Below, piece after piece: positions 42,872 to 51,867 of a stretch of DNA of 52,056 nucleotides (positions are counted from its first letter, which is position 1; the number at the start of each line of letters is the position of its first letter). A program made the translations under genes and the position numbers. Source of the DNA: Porphyromonas levii DSM 23370 (GTDB lineage: Bacteria; Bacteroidota; Bacteroidia; Bacteroidales; Porphyromonadaceae). The stretch covers positions 31,637 to 83,692 of the forward strand of contig NZ_KB904261.1 of assembly GCF_000379925.1 (NCBI RefSeq), given 5' to 3'. The notes beneath the pieces are model-generated. The model ran no database searches, was not told the origin of the DNA, and saw only the letters and a program-made list of their open reading frames with translations.

Positions 42872-44338
42872 ATGAATAATTATTCAGCAATATATCAAGA
42901 GCTTTACTCCAAGCTAGGCAATCAGTTGCTAGATACCATTGCCTCAGCTGGCGACGACGTAGGGCAAGAGGTACGCCTCATAGGCGGGGCTGTAAGAGAC
43001 TTGATTCTTAAGGGAGAAGTCAAGCAAGACCTCGACTTTGTAACCCGAGGGAGTGGTATTCGAGTAGCAGAGCGAGTTGCCGAGCTGCTAGGGCGTGGTG
43101 CCAAACTATCTGTATTCAAAAGCTTTGGCACTGCTCAAGTCCACTGGAAAGATCTAGACCTAGAGTTCGTAGGATCTAGGCGTGAAAGCTACCGCAGCGA
43201 TAGCCGTAAACCGCTCGTCGAAGGTGGCACATTCGAGGAGGATGAGGAGCGTCGCGACTTCACAATAAATGCCCTTTCTATCACCCTCAATGGAGAAGCA
43301 CGAGGAGCATTCCACGACCCCTTCGGTGGCGTGGCAGATATCCAGAGGAGGGTCATTCGCACCCCGCTTGCACCAGACCAAACCTTCTCCGACGACCCTC
43401 TAAGGATGATGAGGGCAGTTCGGTTCGCAAGCCAACTTGACTTTCAGGTAGACGACAATACCTTCCACTCTATCAAGCGTAATGCCACGCGCCTCAATCC
43501 ACCAGTGGTCTCTATAGAGCGCATCACTACAGAGTTTATGAAAATCATCGACTCTTCCAAGCCCTCAATAGGTTTGGGACTGATGCATCGTAGTGGTCTG
43601 ATGGAGCAGTACCTCCCTGAGGTCTCTGCACTACAAGGGGCTGAGACTCGTGAGGGCATCGGGCACAAGAACAACTTCGTCCACACTATCATCGTAGTGG
43701 ACAATGTGGCGAGCGTGAGCGACAATAGCTTCCTAAGGCTTGCAGCTCTATTCCATGATATTGGCAAGCCGGTAACCAAGAAGTTCGAATCGGGTATTGG
43801 CTGGAGCTTCTATAACCACGACTTCGTAGGGCAGAAGATGGTCAATCGTATCTTCCGCCGTGTGAAGCTCCCCTTAGGTGAGCGATTGGAGTATGTGAAG
43901 AAGCTAGTACGCTTGCACATGCGCCCTGCACAATTAGCAGATGAAGGAGTCACAGACTCTGCTATACGCAGACTACTCTTCGAGGCAGGCGATGATATTG
44001 ACGACCTAATGACCCTCTGTGAGAGCGATCTCACCAGCAAGAACCCACAGAAGGTACAGAAGTATCTCGACAACTTCGCTATAGTCAGAGAGAAACTCAA
44101 GGAGATAGAGGAGAAGGATCGTATCCGCAACTTCCAGCCACCAGTAACAGGCAATGATATCATGGAGGTCTTCCAGCTCCAACCCTGTCGCGAACTAGGA
44201 CAAATCAAAGACCAAATCAAGGATGCCATACTCGATGGTATCATCCCCAATGAGCGTAAAGCCGCTCTACAATATATGTATAAGATCGTGGAGGAGCAGT
44301 TCCCCCACTTTACCGTAGTCAATAGAATAGAGGAGTAA
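42872..44338 (+). CDS. cca: CCA-adding tRNA nucleotidyltransferase with HD domain
   Basis: About 488 aa from the ATG at 42872 (a TTG at 42854 would add six residues). The class II nucleotidyltransferase head has VRLIGGAVRDLIL, DLDFVTRG and RRDFTINALS; DDPLRMMRAVRFASQL follows; the C-terminal half has the HD phosphohydrolase motif ALFHDIGKPVTK. It adds or repairs the 3' CCA of tRNA. It sits between two unrelated genes, with YfhO 6 bp downstream. Confidence 0.93.
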   Translation: MNNYSAIYQELYSKLGNQLLDTIASAGDDVGQEVRLIGGAVRDLILKGEVKQDLDFVTRGSGIRVAERVAELLGRGAKLSVFKSFGTAQVHWKDLDLEFVGSRRESYRSDSRKPLVEGGTFEEDEERRDFTINALSITLNGEARGAFHDPFGGVADIQRRVIRTPLAPDQTFSDDPLRMMRAVRFASQLDFQVDDNTFHSIKRNATRLNPPVVSIERITTEFMKIIDSSKPSIGLGLMHRSGLMEQYLPEVSALQGAETREGIGHKNNFVHTIIVVDNVASVSDNSFLRLAALFHDIGKPVTKKFESGIGWSFYNHDFVGQKMVNRIFRRVKLPLGERLEYVKKLVRLHMRPAQLADEGVTDSAIRRLLFEAGDDIDDLMTLCESDLTSKNPQKVQKYLDNFAIVREKLKEIEEKDRIRNFQPPVTGNDIMEVFQLQPCRELGQIKDQIKDAILDGIIPNERKAALQYMYKIVEEQFPHFTVVNRIEE

Positions 44339-44344
44339 CAGATT

Positions 44345-46837
44345 ATGGATAAGCAAAAGTGGTATCATCAGTCATGGGTACAGATTGTAGGCGTAGTGCT
44401 TTTATTCCTCGTCATCGCCCTTGCTTACTTCTACCCCGCAGCCTTTGAGGGGCGCCAACTCTTCCAAGCCGATGGGGCAGCTGCCGCAGGCACTGGGCGT
44501 GATGTCGTAGAATACATGGAGCAAACAGGCGAGCGCTCCTTCTGGACTGGGAGCCTCTTCGGTGGCATGCCCACCTATCAGATATCCCCATCATACCCAA
44601 GCGCTGAAGGCATCAAAGCCGTGCAGAAGATATATAGCCCACGGAGCATACTATTGGGAGAAAGTTACCTCATCTTCATGCTCCTGATTGGCTTCTACAT
44701 CTTTATGCGGAGCTGGGGAATAAAGCGACAACTCAGCGTAGGGGGCGCTATTATGTGGGCTTTCTCCAGTTACTTCCTTATTCTAATAGATGCAGGCCAC
44801 ATTTGGAAGCTCCTAGCCCTCACATATATTCCCCCTACAATAGCTGGATTAGTACTCGCTTTCCACAGGCGAAAGTACCTCCTTGGTTTCTTCGTTACAG
44901 GACTATTCTCAGCCCTTCAGATCTACTCCAATCACATACAGATGAGCTACTACTTCGCCTTCCTCATGCTGGCAATGATTATTGCTTGGGCAATCGAGGC
45001 TGGGAGGAAGAAGGAGTGGGCACACTTTGCTAAGGCTTTTGGGGTAGTCGTAGCTGGCGGACTTATTGGTATCGCTATCAATGGCACGAGCCTGTACCAC
45101 ACCTATGAATATGGCAAAGAGACCATGCGCGGCGGACGAGAAATAACGGTATTGGATAATCCAAATGCTACCCAAGTAACCAACAACGGACTAGACCACG
45201 CCTATATTACTCAGTGGAGCTATGGGATAGACGAGATGCTCACCTTCCTCATCCCCGATGCGAAGGGTGGAGCCTCAGGTGCTATCCCTGCGGAGGAAGT
45301 GCAGAAGAGCAATGTATCCAATCCCCAATTACAACAGATTCTATCCGACCCACGGAGCGGTATGAATAGGTACTGGGGCGACCAACCCTTTACAGCAGGA
45401 CCGGTATACATCGGGGCTATCGTACTACTACTTGCCCTATTTGGTATGATGGTAGCCAAAGGACCCATGAAGTGGTCGCTCATCGGGGTCACGGCACTCA
45501 CCATCATGCTCTCTTGGGGACACAACTTCATGTGGCTCTCAGAGCTATTTATCGACTACTTTCCTTTGTACGACAAGTTCCGCACCCCCTCCTCTATCCT
45601 AGTGGTAGCAGAGTTTACCCTCCCGCTATTTGCTATCTGGGGACTAGTGCTCATCCTTCGAGAGCCAGCCTTCATACGCAAACATAAAACAGAGGCGATT
45701 ATTGCCACAGCGCTCACACTTGGCGTAGCGCTAATACTCTATATCATACCAAGCCTATCGGGAGGTTTCCTCAGCAAGTACGAAGCAGACTACTTCTCTA
45801 CCGTGGCGGCACAAAACCCCGATATGAACCTACTAAGGGGTGCACTCGAGAGCGTTAGAGAGCATATCTTCAAGAGCGATACACTCCGTACCATCAGCTT
45901 TCTGATTCTATCAGTAGCGCTCCTCTTCCTCTACGACAGAGAGAAGGTAAGCAAGCAAGTAATGCTGCCCCTACTGGTGCTCCTTATCTTCGTAGACCTA
46001 TGGAGTGTGGATAAGCGCTTCCTCAATGACGGCAAGTATATGGAGGCGAGCCAAGTAACCGCAAGGGTAACAGAGACTACAGCTGCCGACCAGATGATTC
46101 TTGCCGATACAACTCAGTATAGGGTATTTAATACCACCGTCAATACCTTCAACGACGCTACGACTTCGTACAACCATCGCTCTGTAGGTGGCTATCATGC
46201 TGCCAAACTACAACGCTACCAAGATATCATCGAAGGATATCTGGTAAAGCGAGACCTCAATGTCCTCCGTGCCCTCAATACCAAGTATTATATCGTACCC
46301 GATAGTGTAGGAGTACCGACAGCCGTTACCGATCCCGACACCTATGGCAATGCCTGGTTTGTGGGGTCTGTAAAGCCAGTATCTACTCCAGATGAAGAGT
46401 TTACCGCACTAGGGGAAGTCTCCCTCAATCAGGTAGCAGTGCTGGCGGGGAACTTTGCCGACAAAGCGCCAAGTGTAATTACCCCAGATAGCCTCGCCTC
46501 AATTAGCTTAGTTAGCTACGCACCCAATAGAGTAAAGTACCGCACCACCAATAACCACGAAGGAGTAGCCGTATTTAGTGAGATCTACTACCCTCACGGC
46601 TGGCATGCGACTATAGATGGGGCTCCTACCGAGATACTTCGTGCCGATTATATCCTTCGCGCACTTGTGGTACCACAAGGGGAGCACGAAGTAGAGTTTG
46701 TCTTCGACCCTCAGAGCCTACACACCACAGAGGCAGTAGCCATAGTCGGAAGCATCCTACTAGCTATCGCAGGTATCGGGATAGTGGTCTACTACTTCTT
46801 ACAGAGGCGACGCCATGGAGCTAATACACCTGCCTGA
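44345..46837 (+). CDS. YfhO family polytopic membrane protein
   Basis: An 830-aa protein with about 12 membrane helices in the first two-thirds, large extracytoplasmic loops, a soluble C-terminal domain (VAVFSEIYYPHGWHATIDG, ALVVPQGEHEVEFVF) and a last helix at about 795-820. The layout matches the YfhO family, linked to glycosyl transfer onto envelope polymers (lipoteichoic acid in Firmicutes). The substrate in Bacteroidetes is not known. The 3' end overlaps birA by 23 bp. Confidence 0.87.
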   Translation: MDKQKWYHQSWVQIVGVVLLFLVIALAYFYPAAFEGRQLFQADGAAAAGTGRDVVEYMEQTGERSFWTGSLFGGMPTYQISPSYPSAEGIKAVQKIYSPRSILLGESYLIFMLLIGFYIFMRSWGIKRQLSVGGAIMWAFSSYFLILIDAGHIWKLLALTYIPPTIAGLVLAFHRRKYLLGFFVTGLFSALQIYSNHIQMSYYFAFLMLAMIIAWAIEAGRKKEWAHFAKAFGVVVAGGLIGIAINGTSLYHTYEYGKETMRGGREITVLDNPNATQVTNNGLDHAYITQWSYGIDEMLTFLIPDAKGGASGAIPAEEVQKSNVSNPQLQQILSDPRSGMNRYWGDQPFTAGPVYIGAIVLLLALFGMMVAKGPMKWSLIGVTALTIMLSWGHNFMWLSELFIDYFPLYDKFRTPSSILVVAEFTLPLFAIWGLVLILREPAFIRKHKTEAIIATALTLGVALILYIIPSLSGGFLSKYEADYFSTVAAQNPDMNLLRGALESVREHIFKSDTLRTISFLILSVALLFLYDREKVSKQVMLPLLVLLIFVDLWSVDKRFLNDGKYMEASQVTARVTETTAADQMILADTTQYRVFNTTVNTFNDATTSYNHRSVGGYHAAKLQRYQDIIEGYLVKRDLNVLRALNTKYYIVPDSVGVPTAVTDPDTYGNAWFVGSVKPVSTPDEEFTALGEVSLNQVAVLAGNFADKAPSVITPDSLASISLVSYAPNRVKYRTTNNHEGVAVFSEIYYPHGWHATIDGAPTEILRADYILRALVVPQGEHEVEFVFDPQSLHTTEAVAIVGSILLAIAGIGIVVYYFLQRRRHGANTPA

Positions 46838-47567
46838 AGTAGGCTCTACAAATAACTACCTTAGGCAAATGCTCGAGCAACAGCCCGAGCTCCCTGAGTA
46901 CACGATAGTAGATGCCTATGCCCAGACAGAAGGGCGTGGACAGAGGGGTAATAGCTGGGAAAGTAACGCAGGAGAAAATATATCCTGCTCTATCCTCCTA
47001 CGCCCCAATCTACCAGAAGAGGCATTCACTTTCGACCTCAACATCGTCGTCTCTCTCGCACTCCACGATGCCCTCAGTAGATACCTAGCACCCGAGAGTA
47101 TCCAAATAAAGTGGTCCAATGATATTATAGTAGGGCATAACAGAAAGATTGCAGGCATACTGATAGAGAACGAATGGCTGGGTTCACAGCTAGAGTACAG
47201 TATTATCGGTATCGGGCTCAATGTACGACAAACAGCCTTTGGTGAATATCACCCCGTAGCTACTTCTCTCGCACTTGAGGGTGCCCAACTCCCTCTATAC
47301 TATGAAGAATGGCACCCTACTCTCATAGCGCAGATAGCATCATCACTGCAAGCGCGACAGGAGCAATTGGGAACGCAGCTGCATGAACTCCGACAAGAGT
47401 ACCACAGCCGACTACTCGGGCTAGGAGAAGAACGCTCTTATGCTCTTCCTAACGGCACGCAATTCCTCGGCACCATCCGATGCGTACACCCCAATGGTCT
47501 ACTAGAAGTAGATACCCCACAAGGCATCCATCACTACCATTTTAAAGAGATTCGCATGCTGCTATAG
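46815..47567 (+). CDS. birA: Biotin--[acetyl-CoA-carboxylase] ligase
   Basis: A 250-aa biotin protein ligase without an N-terminal DNA-binding domain. It starts at once with STNNYLRQM, then the biotinyl-AMP loop EGRGQRGNSWES (normally GRGRRG-W), KWSNDIIVG, KIAGILIEN and IIGIGLNV. It biotinylates carboxylase carriers. Since the helix-turn-helix is missing, it does not act as a repressor. It overlaps the YfhO gene and ends before a hairpin. Confidence 0.92.
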   Translation: MELIHLPEVGSTNNYLRQMLEQQPELPEYTIVDAYAQTEGRGQRGNSWESNAGENISCSILLRPNLPEEAFTFDLNIVVSLALHDALSRYLAPESIQIKWSNDIIVGHNRKIAGILIENEWLGSQLEYSIIGIGLNVRQTAFGEYHPVATSLALEGAQLPLYYEEWHPTLIAQIASSLQARQEQLGTQLHELRQEYHSRLLGLGEERSYALPNGTQFLGTIRCVHPNGLLEVDTPQGIHHYHFKEIRMLL

Positions 47568-47605
47568 TATAGTGTGGAGGGCTTTCCGCCTAATAAGAAA
47601 TGACT

Positions 47606-47644
47606 GCTCCTCTAGTGAGATATGGACATTCTCAATAGAGGAGC
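47606..47644 (+). terminator. Hairpin after birA
   Basis: The arms GCTCCTCTAGTGAGA and TCTCAATAGAGGAGC pair with one mismatch around a 9-nt loop, followed by AATCGTTT. It lies between the convergent birA and desulfidase genes. Confidence 0.6.
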
Positions 47645-47680
47645 AATCGTTTACTATAAAGGAGGAGGTATTATGAGAAT

Positions 47681-47841
47681 GTTGCACGAAGTGCCATTCT
47701 CGCCGATTTGTAAGCAAATCGGCTGAGACGTTGCACGGTGGTGAAATACAAGGCACTGAGACTGAGGCTGACGGGAGCGTACTCACGTACGTGACCGAAG
47801 CCGAATGTCGAAAGTAACGCAGTAGTCCGCCACCGTGCAAC
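47681..47841 (-). mobile_element. MITE-like inverted-repeat element, copy 2 (longer form)
   Basis: The 112-bp core at 47730-47841 is the reverse complement of copy 1 (109 of 112 identical). To its left lies an extra 49 bp that begins with another GTTGCAC (47681) and carries a GCCGATTTG/CAAATCGGC hairpin. The right end is 7 bp from the stop codon of the next minus-strand gene, and the flanking GAGACT is shared with copy 1. No coding capacity. Confidence 0.72.
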
Positions 47842-47848
47842 AGTCTCA

Positions 47849-49159
47849 TTATGCCTGATTCTTGTGTGTCATAATGTGGAGCACGTGTTTATCCGTCTCT
47901 ATCATGGCATCACGACCAATGCTGGTGAGGTTATCAATACTCTTATCGATATCATCATCTACTACCCCTTCGTTGCTGGTCACAACACGCTTCTCCATTG
48001 CGAGGAGAGCGGAGAGCATCGCAGAGCTTACCCCACTAGTAACTTTCAGACTACAGCTAGGCTTTGCACCATCACATATCATTCCTGTGAGGTTGCCCAC
48101 CATATTCTTGATAGCAAAACCTATCTGCTCTTTAGTGCCACCCATAAGGTAGGTGATACCACTAGATGAACCAGTAGAAGCCACTACACAACCACAGAGT
48201 GCAGAGAGGCGTCCTAGCTTCTGCTTGATATAGATAACCATGAGGCTACTAAGCATAAGAGCACGTATCTTCTGCTCCTCTGTTGCCCCCTCGTCTTCAG
48301 CAAAGCTCAGCACAGGGAGCGTAGCAGTAATCCCCTGATTACCACTCCCAGAGTTGCTCATTACAGTCACAGGAGCGCCATCCATACGTGCATCGCATGC
48401 TGCACTAGTATAGGTAAGAAGGTGAGTATAGGTATTATCACCGAGATACTTTTTGGCTCTTGCACCACTAATCATCTTTCCCACGCCATGACCATAGTCT
48501 CCACTGAGAGAGTAATCTGCAGCGTTACGATTGAGGTGAGCAGCTTCCATGATAAAAGAAATCTCCTCAAGAGGCATCTCTGTAGCAAATTCGTAAACCA
48601 TATCGAAGGTTAGAGGCACCTCTGGACCATCATAAAGATGGCTACCGCCATCACTTTCCCCCGATCCTGAGTTCGCCACCTCTAGAGGTTTCCCATTGAG
48701 TGTAAGGGTATGCAATTCAGTATGCGTGCGCTGGATGATTGCCAAGGCTTGGTTTCCCTGATCATCATCTATCTCTACTTCTATATAGAGCTTATCCACA
48801 TCGCCCTCCTTAAGCGCAATCTCTATGCGCTGCTCCTCTACGAGCTTCTTGGCTTTGGCAAACTGTTCGTCAGTAAAGCTGTCTAGTACCTTCAGCTCCT
48901 TTTGGGGCTGAGCAATTATTGCACCTAGTGCTACAGCAATTGGAAGTCCTATCATGCCGGTACCAGGGATACCCACTCCCATAGCGTTTTTTAGCACGTT
49001 GGCACTGAGGTAGAGCTGTATGTGAGTAGGGTTACCCTCTAGAACATGTGCAGCATGTGAAGTGGTCAATTCTACTGCCACAGGTTCGGTGCAGCCAGTA
49101 GCGGGTAGCACCTCACGGTGCACCATCTTAATAATGTCTAATTGTGTCTGTCTCTCCAT
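47849..49159 (-). CDS. L-cysteine desulfidase / L-serine dehydratase alpha family protein (CyuA/YhaM, UPF0597)
   Basis: A 436-aa protein with the family landmarks: ATGCTEPVAVEL (Cys23), SNSGSGNQGITATLPV, LSALCGCVVASTGSSSGIT and MICDGAKPSCSLKV. The conserved Cys residues are those expected to hold a [4Fe-4S] cluster. Members split L-cysteine to H2S, ammonia and pyruvate, or act on serine. In an asaccharolytic anaerobe this would feed amino-acid fermentation and produce sulfide. Cysteine versus serine specificity cannot be settled from sequence. Single gene; no -7 element was found upstream. Confidence 0.88.
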   Translation of the reverse strand: MERQTQLDIIKMVHREVLPATGCTEPVAVELTTSHAAHVLEGNPTHIQLYLSANVLKNAMGVGIPGTGMIGLPIAVALGAIIAQPQKELKVLDSFTDEQFAKAKKLVEEQRIEIALKEGDVDKLYIEVEIDDDQGNQALAIIQRTHTELHTLTLNGKPLEVANSGSGESDGGSHLYDGPEVPLTFDMVYEFATEMPLEEISFIMEAAHLNRNAADYSLSGDYGHGVGKMISGARAKKYLGDNTYTHLLTYTSAACDARMDGAPVTVMSNSGSGNQGITATLPVLSFAEDEGATEEQKIRALMLSSLMVIYIKQKLGRLSALCGCVVASTGSSSGITYLMGGTKEQIGFAIKNMVGNLTGMICDGAKPSCSLKVTSGVSSAMLSALLAMEKRVVTSNEGVVDDDIDKSIDNLTSIGRDAMIETDKHVLHIMTHKNQA

Positions 49160-49236
49160 TTGATTATAGCCTTAGACCTGAAAAATATTTGCGACGGTAA
49201 ATATACACTATTCTCACGAATTTTGGGATTTTTTGG

Positions 49237-49244
49237 TACATTTG
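49237..49244 (+). promoter_or_regulatory. -7 element of the zapB-like/zapA group
   Basis: TACATTTG matches TAnnTTTG, 34 nt before the ATG at 49279. No TTG lies at the usual -33 distance. Confidence 0.5.
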
Positions 49245-49278
49245 CTTGAGAGTTGAAATATCCTTTCCTGTAGAACTG

Positions 49279-49584
49279 ATGAGCAATAGCAATGACCAAC
49301 TAACAGAGTTGGAGATTCGTATCACTGCATTGATGCGTAAATATAGTGAGCAAAAAAAAGCTCTCGCTCGGAAGACAGAGGAGTGCGAAGCACTCCTTCG
49401 CCAGAGAGGCGAGCAGGCGGAGAAGATCAACCTCTTAGAGCAAAATCTATCCATTGCCACAATATCGGGTGGCGCTACTTCACCAGAAGCAAGGGCTGCA
49501 CTCGAGGGTCTTGAGGCTGAATTGTCGCAGATTATGGGAGTGATAGATGAGTGTATTACACTGCTCGATGGCAGAATTGAGTGA
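49279..49584 (+). CDS. Small coiled-coil protein, ZapB-like
   Basis: About 101 aa from ATG 49279 (MSNSNDQLTELEIRITAL); a TTG at 49246 lies on the promoter and is rejected. A long heptad coiled coil spans about residues 5-60 and a shorter one near the C-terminus. ZapB of Proteobacteria is also a small coiled coil and a partner of ZapA. This gene lies directly before zapA, so a ZapB-like role in Z-ring assembly is a reasonable inference, without clear sequence identity. Confidence 0.6.
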   Translation: MSNSNDQLTELEIRITALMRKYSEQKKALARKTEECEALLRQRGEQAEKINLLEQNLSIATISGGATSPEARAALEGLEAELSQIMGVIDECITLLDGRIE

Positions 49585-49638
49585 TATTGGACAAACGGTA
49601 TACCCCCTAAAGGGAGCCACGTATAGATATATTGTGAG

Positions 49639-49947
49639 ATGAGCGACATAACGGCGAAAAGCGAACCCACACAAGAGATCAATCTCCGAGTCGGTAGCGT
49701 ACGGATGACGCTCACAATACCCCGAGACGAGAATTCGGAGCAAGCCCTCAGGAGAGGAGCAGAGAGAGTCAATGAGACCATCGAACGCTACCGAGTCGCT
49801 TTCCCTAGGGTATCTCAGGCAGAACTACTTAGTTATGTAGCATTGGATTTGGCTAGTCGACTACAGAAGATGGAGATGGAGGCTGACGAACTGAATCTAG
49901 AAGCAAGACTAAAGACGCTGAATAACAACCTGGAACAAGTCTTCTGA
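49639..49947 (+). CDS. zapA: Cell-division protein ZapA
   Basis: A 102-aa protein. The N-terminal ZapA domain (EINLRVGSVRMTLTIPRDEN, EQALRRGAERVNETIERYR) is followed by a coiled coil with LLSYVALDLASRLQKME. It cross-links FtsZ filaments at the Z ring. It sits between the coiled-coil gene and rny, an arrangement common in Bacteroidetes. A hairpin follows it. Confidence 0.9.
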   Translation: MSDITAKSEPTQEINLRVGSVRMTLTIPRDENSEQALRRGAERVNETIERYRVAFPRVSQAELLSYVALDLASRLQKMEMEADELNLEARLKTLNNNLEQVF

Positions 49948-49973
49948 TATCTAAAACTACCCCCAATAGACAC

Positions 49974-50007
49974 TTCTACATGCTAAGAGAGCAGTTCATG
50001 TAGTTTT
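49974..50007 (+). terminator. Hairpin terminator after zapA
   Basis: CTACATG, a 14-nt loop, CATGTAG and TTTTT. The 74-bp gap is too small for a full 6S RNA, which lies after zapA in some other phyla. Confidence 0.6.
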
Positions 50008-50021
50008 TAGTAGTAATTTGA

Positions 50022-51599
50022 ATGGAAAAGATAATTATCGCTGTAGTATTAGCGCTCATAGTACTCGCTGTGGGCGGCGTAATTCTGTGGAAAAGTATCT
50101 GGAAGACGCTTAACCAAAGAGCCAAGGAGGAGAAGGAGAACTATATCGAACAAGCCAAGGAAGATATAGAGATCTTAAGAAAGGATAAGATGCTGGAGGT
50201 AAAGGAGGAGGCACTCCAGCGTAAGACGCAACTAGAGCAGGAAATCTCGGCTTGGAAGAGCAAGGTACAGAGCACCGATGCTCGCCTCCAGAACCTAGAG
50301 GGCAAACTGAAGAACCGTGAACAATCTCTCAATAAGCAACAGAGCGAACTCAACGCTCGGAATCAGGAGATAGACAAACTCGAAGTGGAGCTACAGCAGC
50401 AGCTGGAGGTATCTCGCATACAAGAGGAGGAGATGATCCGTGTAAAGCATGAGGCGGAGCAAAAGCTAGAGCAGATATGTGGGCTATCAGCAGAGGAGGC
50501 AAAGATCCAATTGATTGAAAGTATCAAGGATGAAGCGCGTGCCAATGCGGCTTCGTATGTGAGCGAGATAATCGATGAGGCACGCATGACCGCCAGCCAA
50601 GAGGCTAAGAAACTGGTGGTAAAGACCATTCAGAGAATAGCGACAGAGACAGCTATCGAGAATGCTGTAACTGTATTCCACATCGAGAGCGATGAGATGA
50701 AGGGGCGTATCATTGGACGTGAAGGACGCAATATACGTGCACTAGAAGCTGCTACCGGTGTAGAGGTTATCGTAGATGACACCCCAGAAGCCATCGTATT
50801 GTCTTGCTTCGATCCAGTACGCCGCGAGATAGCTCGCCTCACCCTACACCAGCTAGTACAGGATGGACGCATCCACCCTGCACGTATAGAGGAGGTGGCA
50901 GCAAAGGTAAAGGGACAGATAGAGGAGGAAATAGTAGAAACGGGTAAGCGCACCATGATCGACCTCGGCATCCATGGCATGCACCCTGAGCTGATTCGCT
51001 TAGTGGGCAAGATGAAATACCGCTCAAGCTATGGTCAAAACCTCCTACAGCACTCTCGTGAAACGGCCAACCTATGTGCGGTGATGGCAGCTGAGCTTGG
51101 CCTCAATCCGAAGAAGGCAATGCGCGCAGGTCTCCTCCATGATATCGGCAAGGTAAGCGATGAGGAGCCAGAGCTCCCACACGCTATTCTGGGCATGAAG
51201 CTCTGCGAGAAGTACAAGGAGAAAGCAGACATCTGCAACGCTGTAGGTGCACACCACGAAGAAATAGAGATGGAGTCTTTGATAGCGCCAATAGTCCAAG
51301 CATGCGATGCTATCAGTGGTGCCCGCCCTGGTGCTCGACGTGAGATTGCTGAGGCATACATAAAGCGCCTCAATGATTTGGAGAAACTAGCACTATCTTA
51401 TCCAGGTGTTATCAAGACCTACGCTATCCAAGCCGGACGTGAGTTGCGCGTGATTGTCGGAGCTGACAAGATGGACGACACAGCGGTACAACAACTTTCA
51501 GGCGATATTGCTCAGCGTATCCAAGATGAGATGACCTACCCAGGACAGGTAAAGATTACCGTTATCCGCGAGACTCGCTCAGTAGCTTTCGCGAAGTAA
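50022..51599 (+). CDS. rny: Ribonuclease Y
   Basis: A 525-aa membrane-anchored endoribonuclease. It has an N-terminal helix (about 4-24), a long coiled coil (about 30-200) rich in Glu, Lys and Gln, a KH domain ([19 protein letters not shown]) and an HD domain ([18 protein letters not shown]). It starts mRNA decay. The order zapA-rny is typical for the phylum. A strong terminator follows. Confidence 0.95.
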   Translation: MEKIIIAVVLALIVLAVGGVILWKSIWKTLNQRAKEEKENYIEQAKEDIEILRKDKMLEVKEEALQRKTQLEQEISAWKSKVQSTDARLQNLEGKLKNREQSLNKQQSELNARNQEIDKLEVELQQQLEVSRIQEEEMIRVKHEAEQKLEQICGLSAEEAKIQLIESIKDEARANAASYVSEIIDEARMTASQEAKKLVVKTIQRIATETAIENAVTVFHIESDEMKGRIIGREGRNIRALEAATGVEVIVDDTPEAIVLSCFDPVRREIARLTLHQLVQDGRIHPARIEEVAAKVKGQIEEEIVETGKRTMIDLGIHGMHPELIRLVGKMKYRSSYGQNLLQHSRETANLCAVMAAELGLNPKKAMRAGLLHDIGKVSDEEPELPHAILGMKLCEKYKEKADICNAVGAHHEEIEMESLIAPIVQACDAISGARPGARREIAEAYIKRLNDLEKLALSYPGVIKTYAIQAGRELRVIVGADKMDDTAVQQLSGDIAQRIQDEMTYPGQVKITVIRETRSVAFAK

Positions 51600-51620
51600 A
51601 TAGACGACAAATACATCCTA

Positions 51621-51655
51621 AGGGGCGTAGCCATATGGGCTGCGCCCCTTTTTTT
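51621..51655 (+). terminator. Terminator after rny
   Basis: AGGGGCGTAGCC, ATAT, GGGCTGCGCCCCT with a run of T residues: a textbook Rho-independent terminator. Confidence 0.85.
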
Positions 51656-51813
51656 ATGCTCCTAATTATAGGGCGTGAGCAAATAGTCAACCACTTAGTG
51701 CATATGGTCAAGTAAAACAAGGTGTCGTAGTCAACAGACCAGCATAACTTCAGGTACGCAAGGTCAAGTGTAACTCTCCCAAAACGGGCGCGTAAGGAGA
51801 GAATAAAATAGCC

Positions 51814-51848
51814 TGTAGGTACGATTTGGTACCTACAGTCTATTTTGT
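51814..51848. terminator. Hairpin at the end of the transposase gene
   Basis: CTGTAGGTAC, a 6-nt loop, GTACCTACAG: a perfect 10-bp stem with a TATTTT tail on the plus strand and an A-rich, T-poor flank on the other. It lies 20-55 nt past the stop of the minus-strand transposase and may shield the element from outside transcription. Confidence 0.55.
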
Positions 51849-51867
51849 GTCTCGGTGTCTTTTTGAG

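Noticed and set aside
43810-44322. 170-codon open frame antisense to cca
   Set aside because: It is a shadow of the conserved cca reading frame, rich in Ser and Arg as such shadows are.
49948-50021. Possible 6S RNA after zapA
   Set aside because: The gap is only 74 bp, and a short hairpin with a T-run explains it as a terminator.
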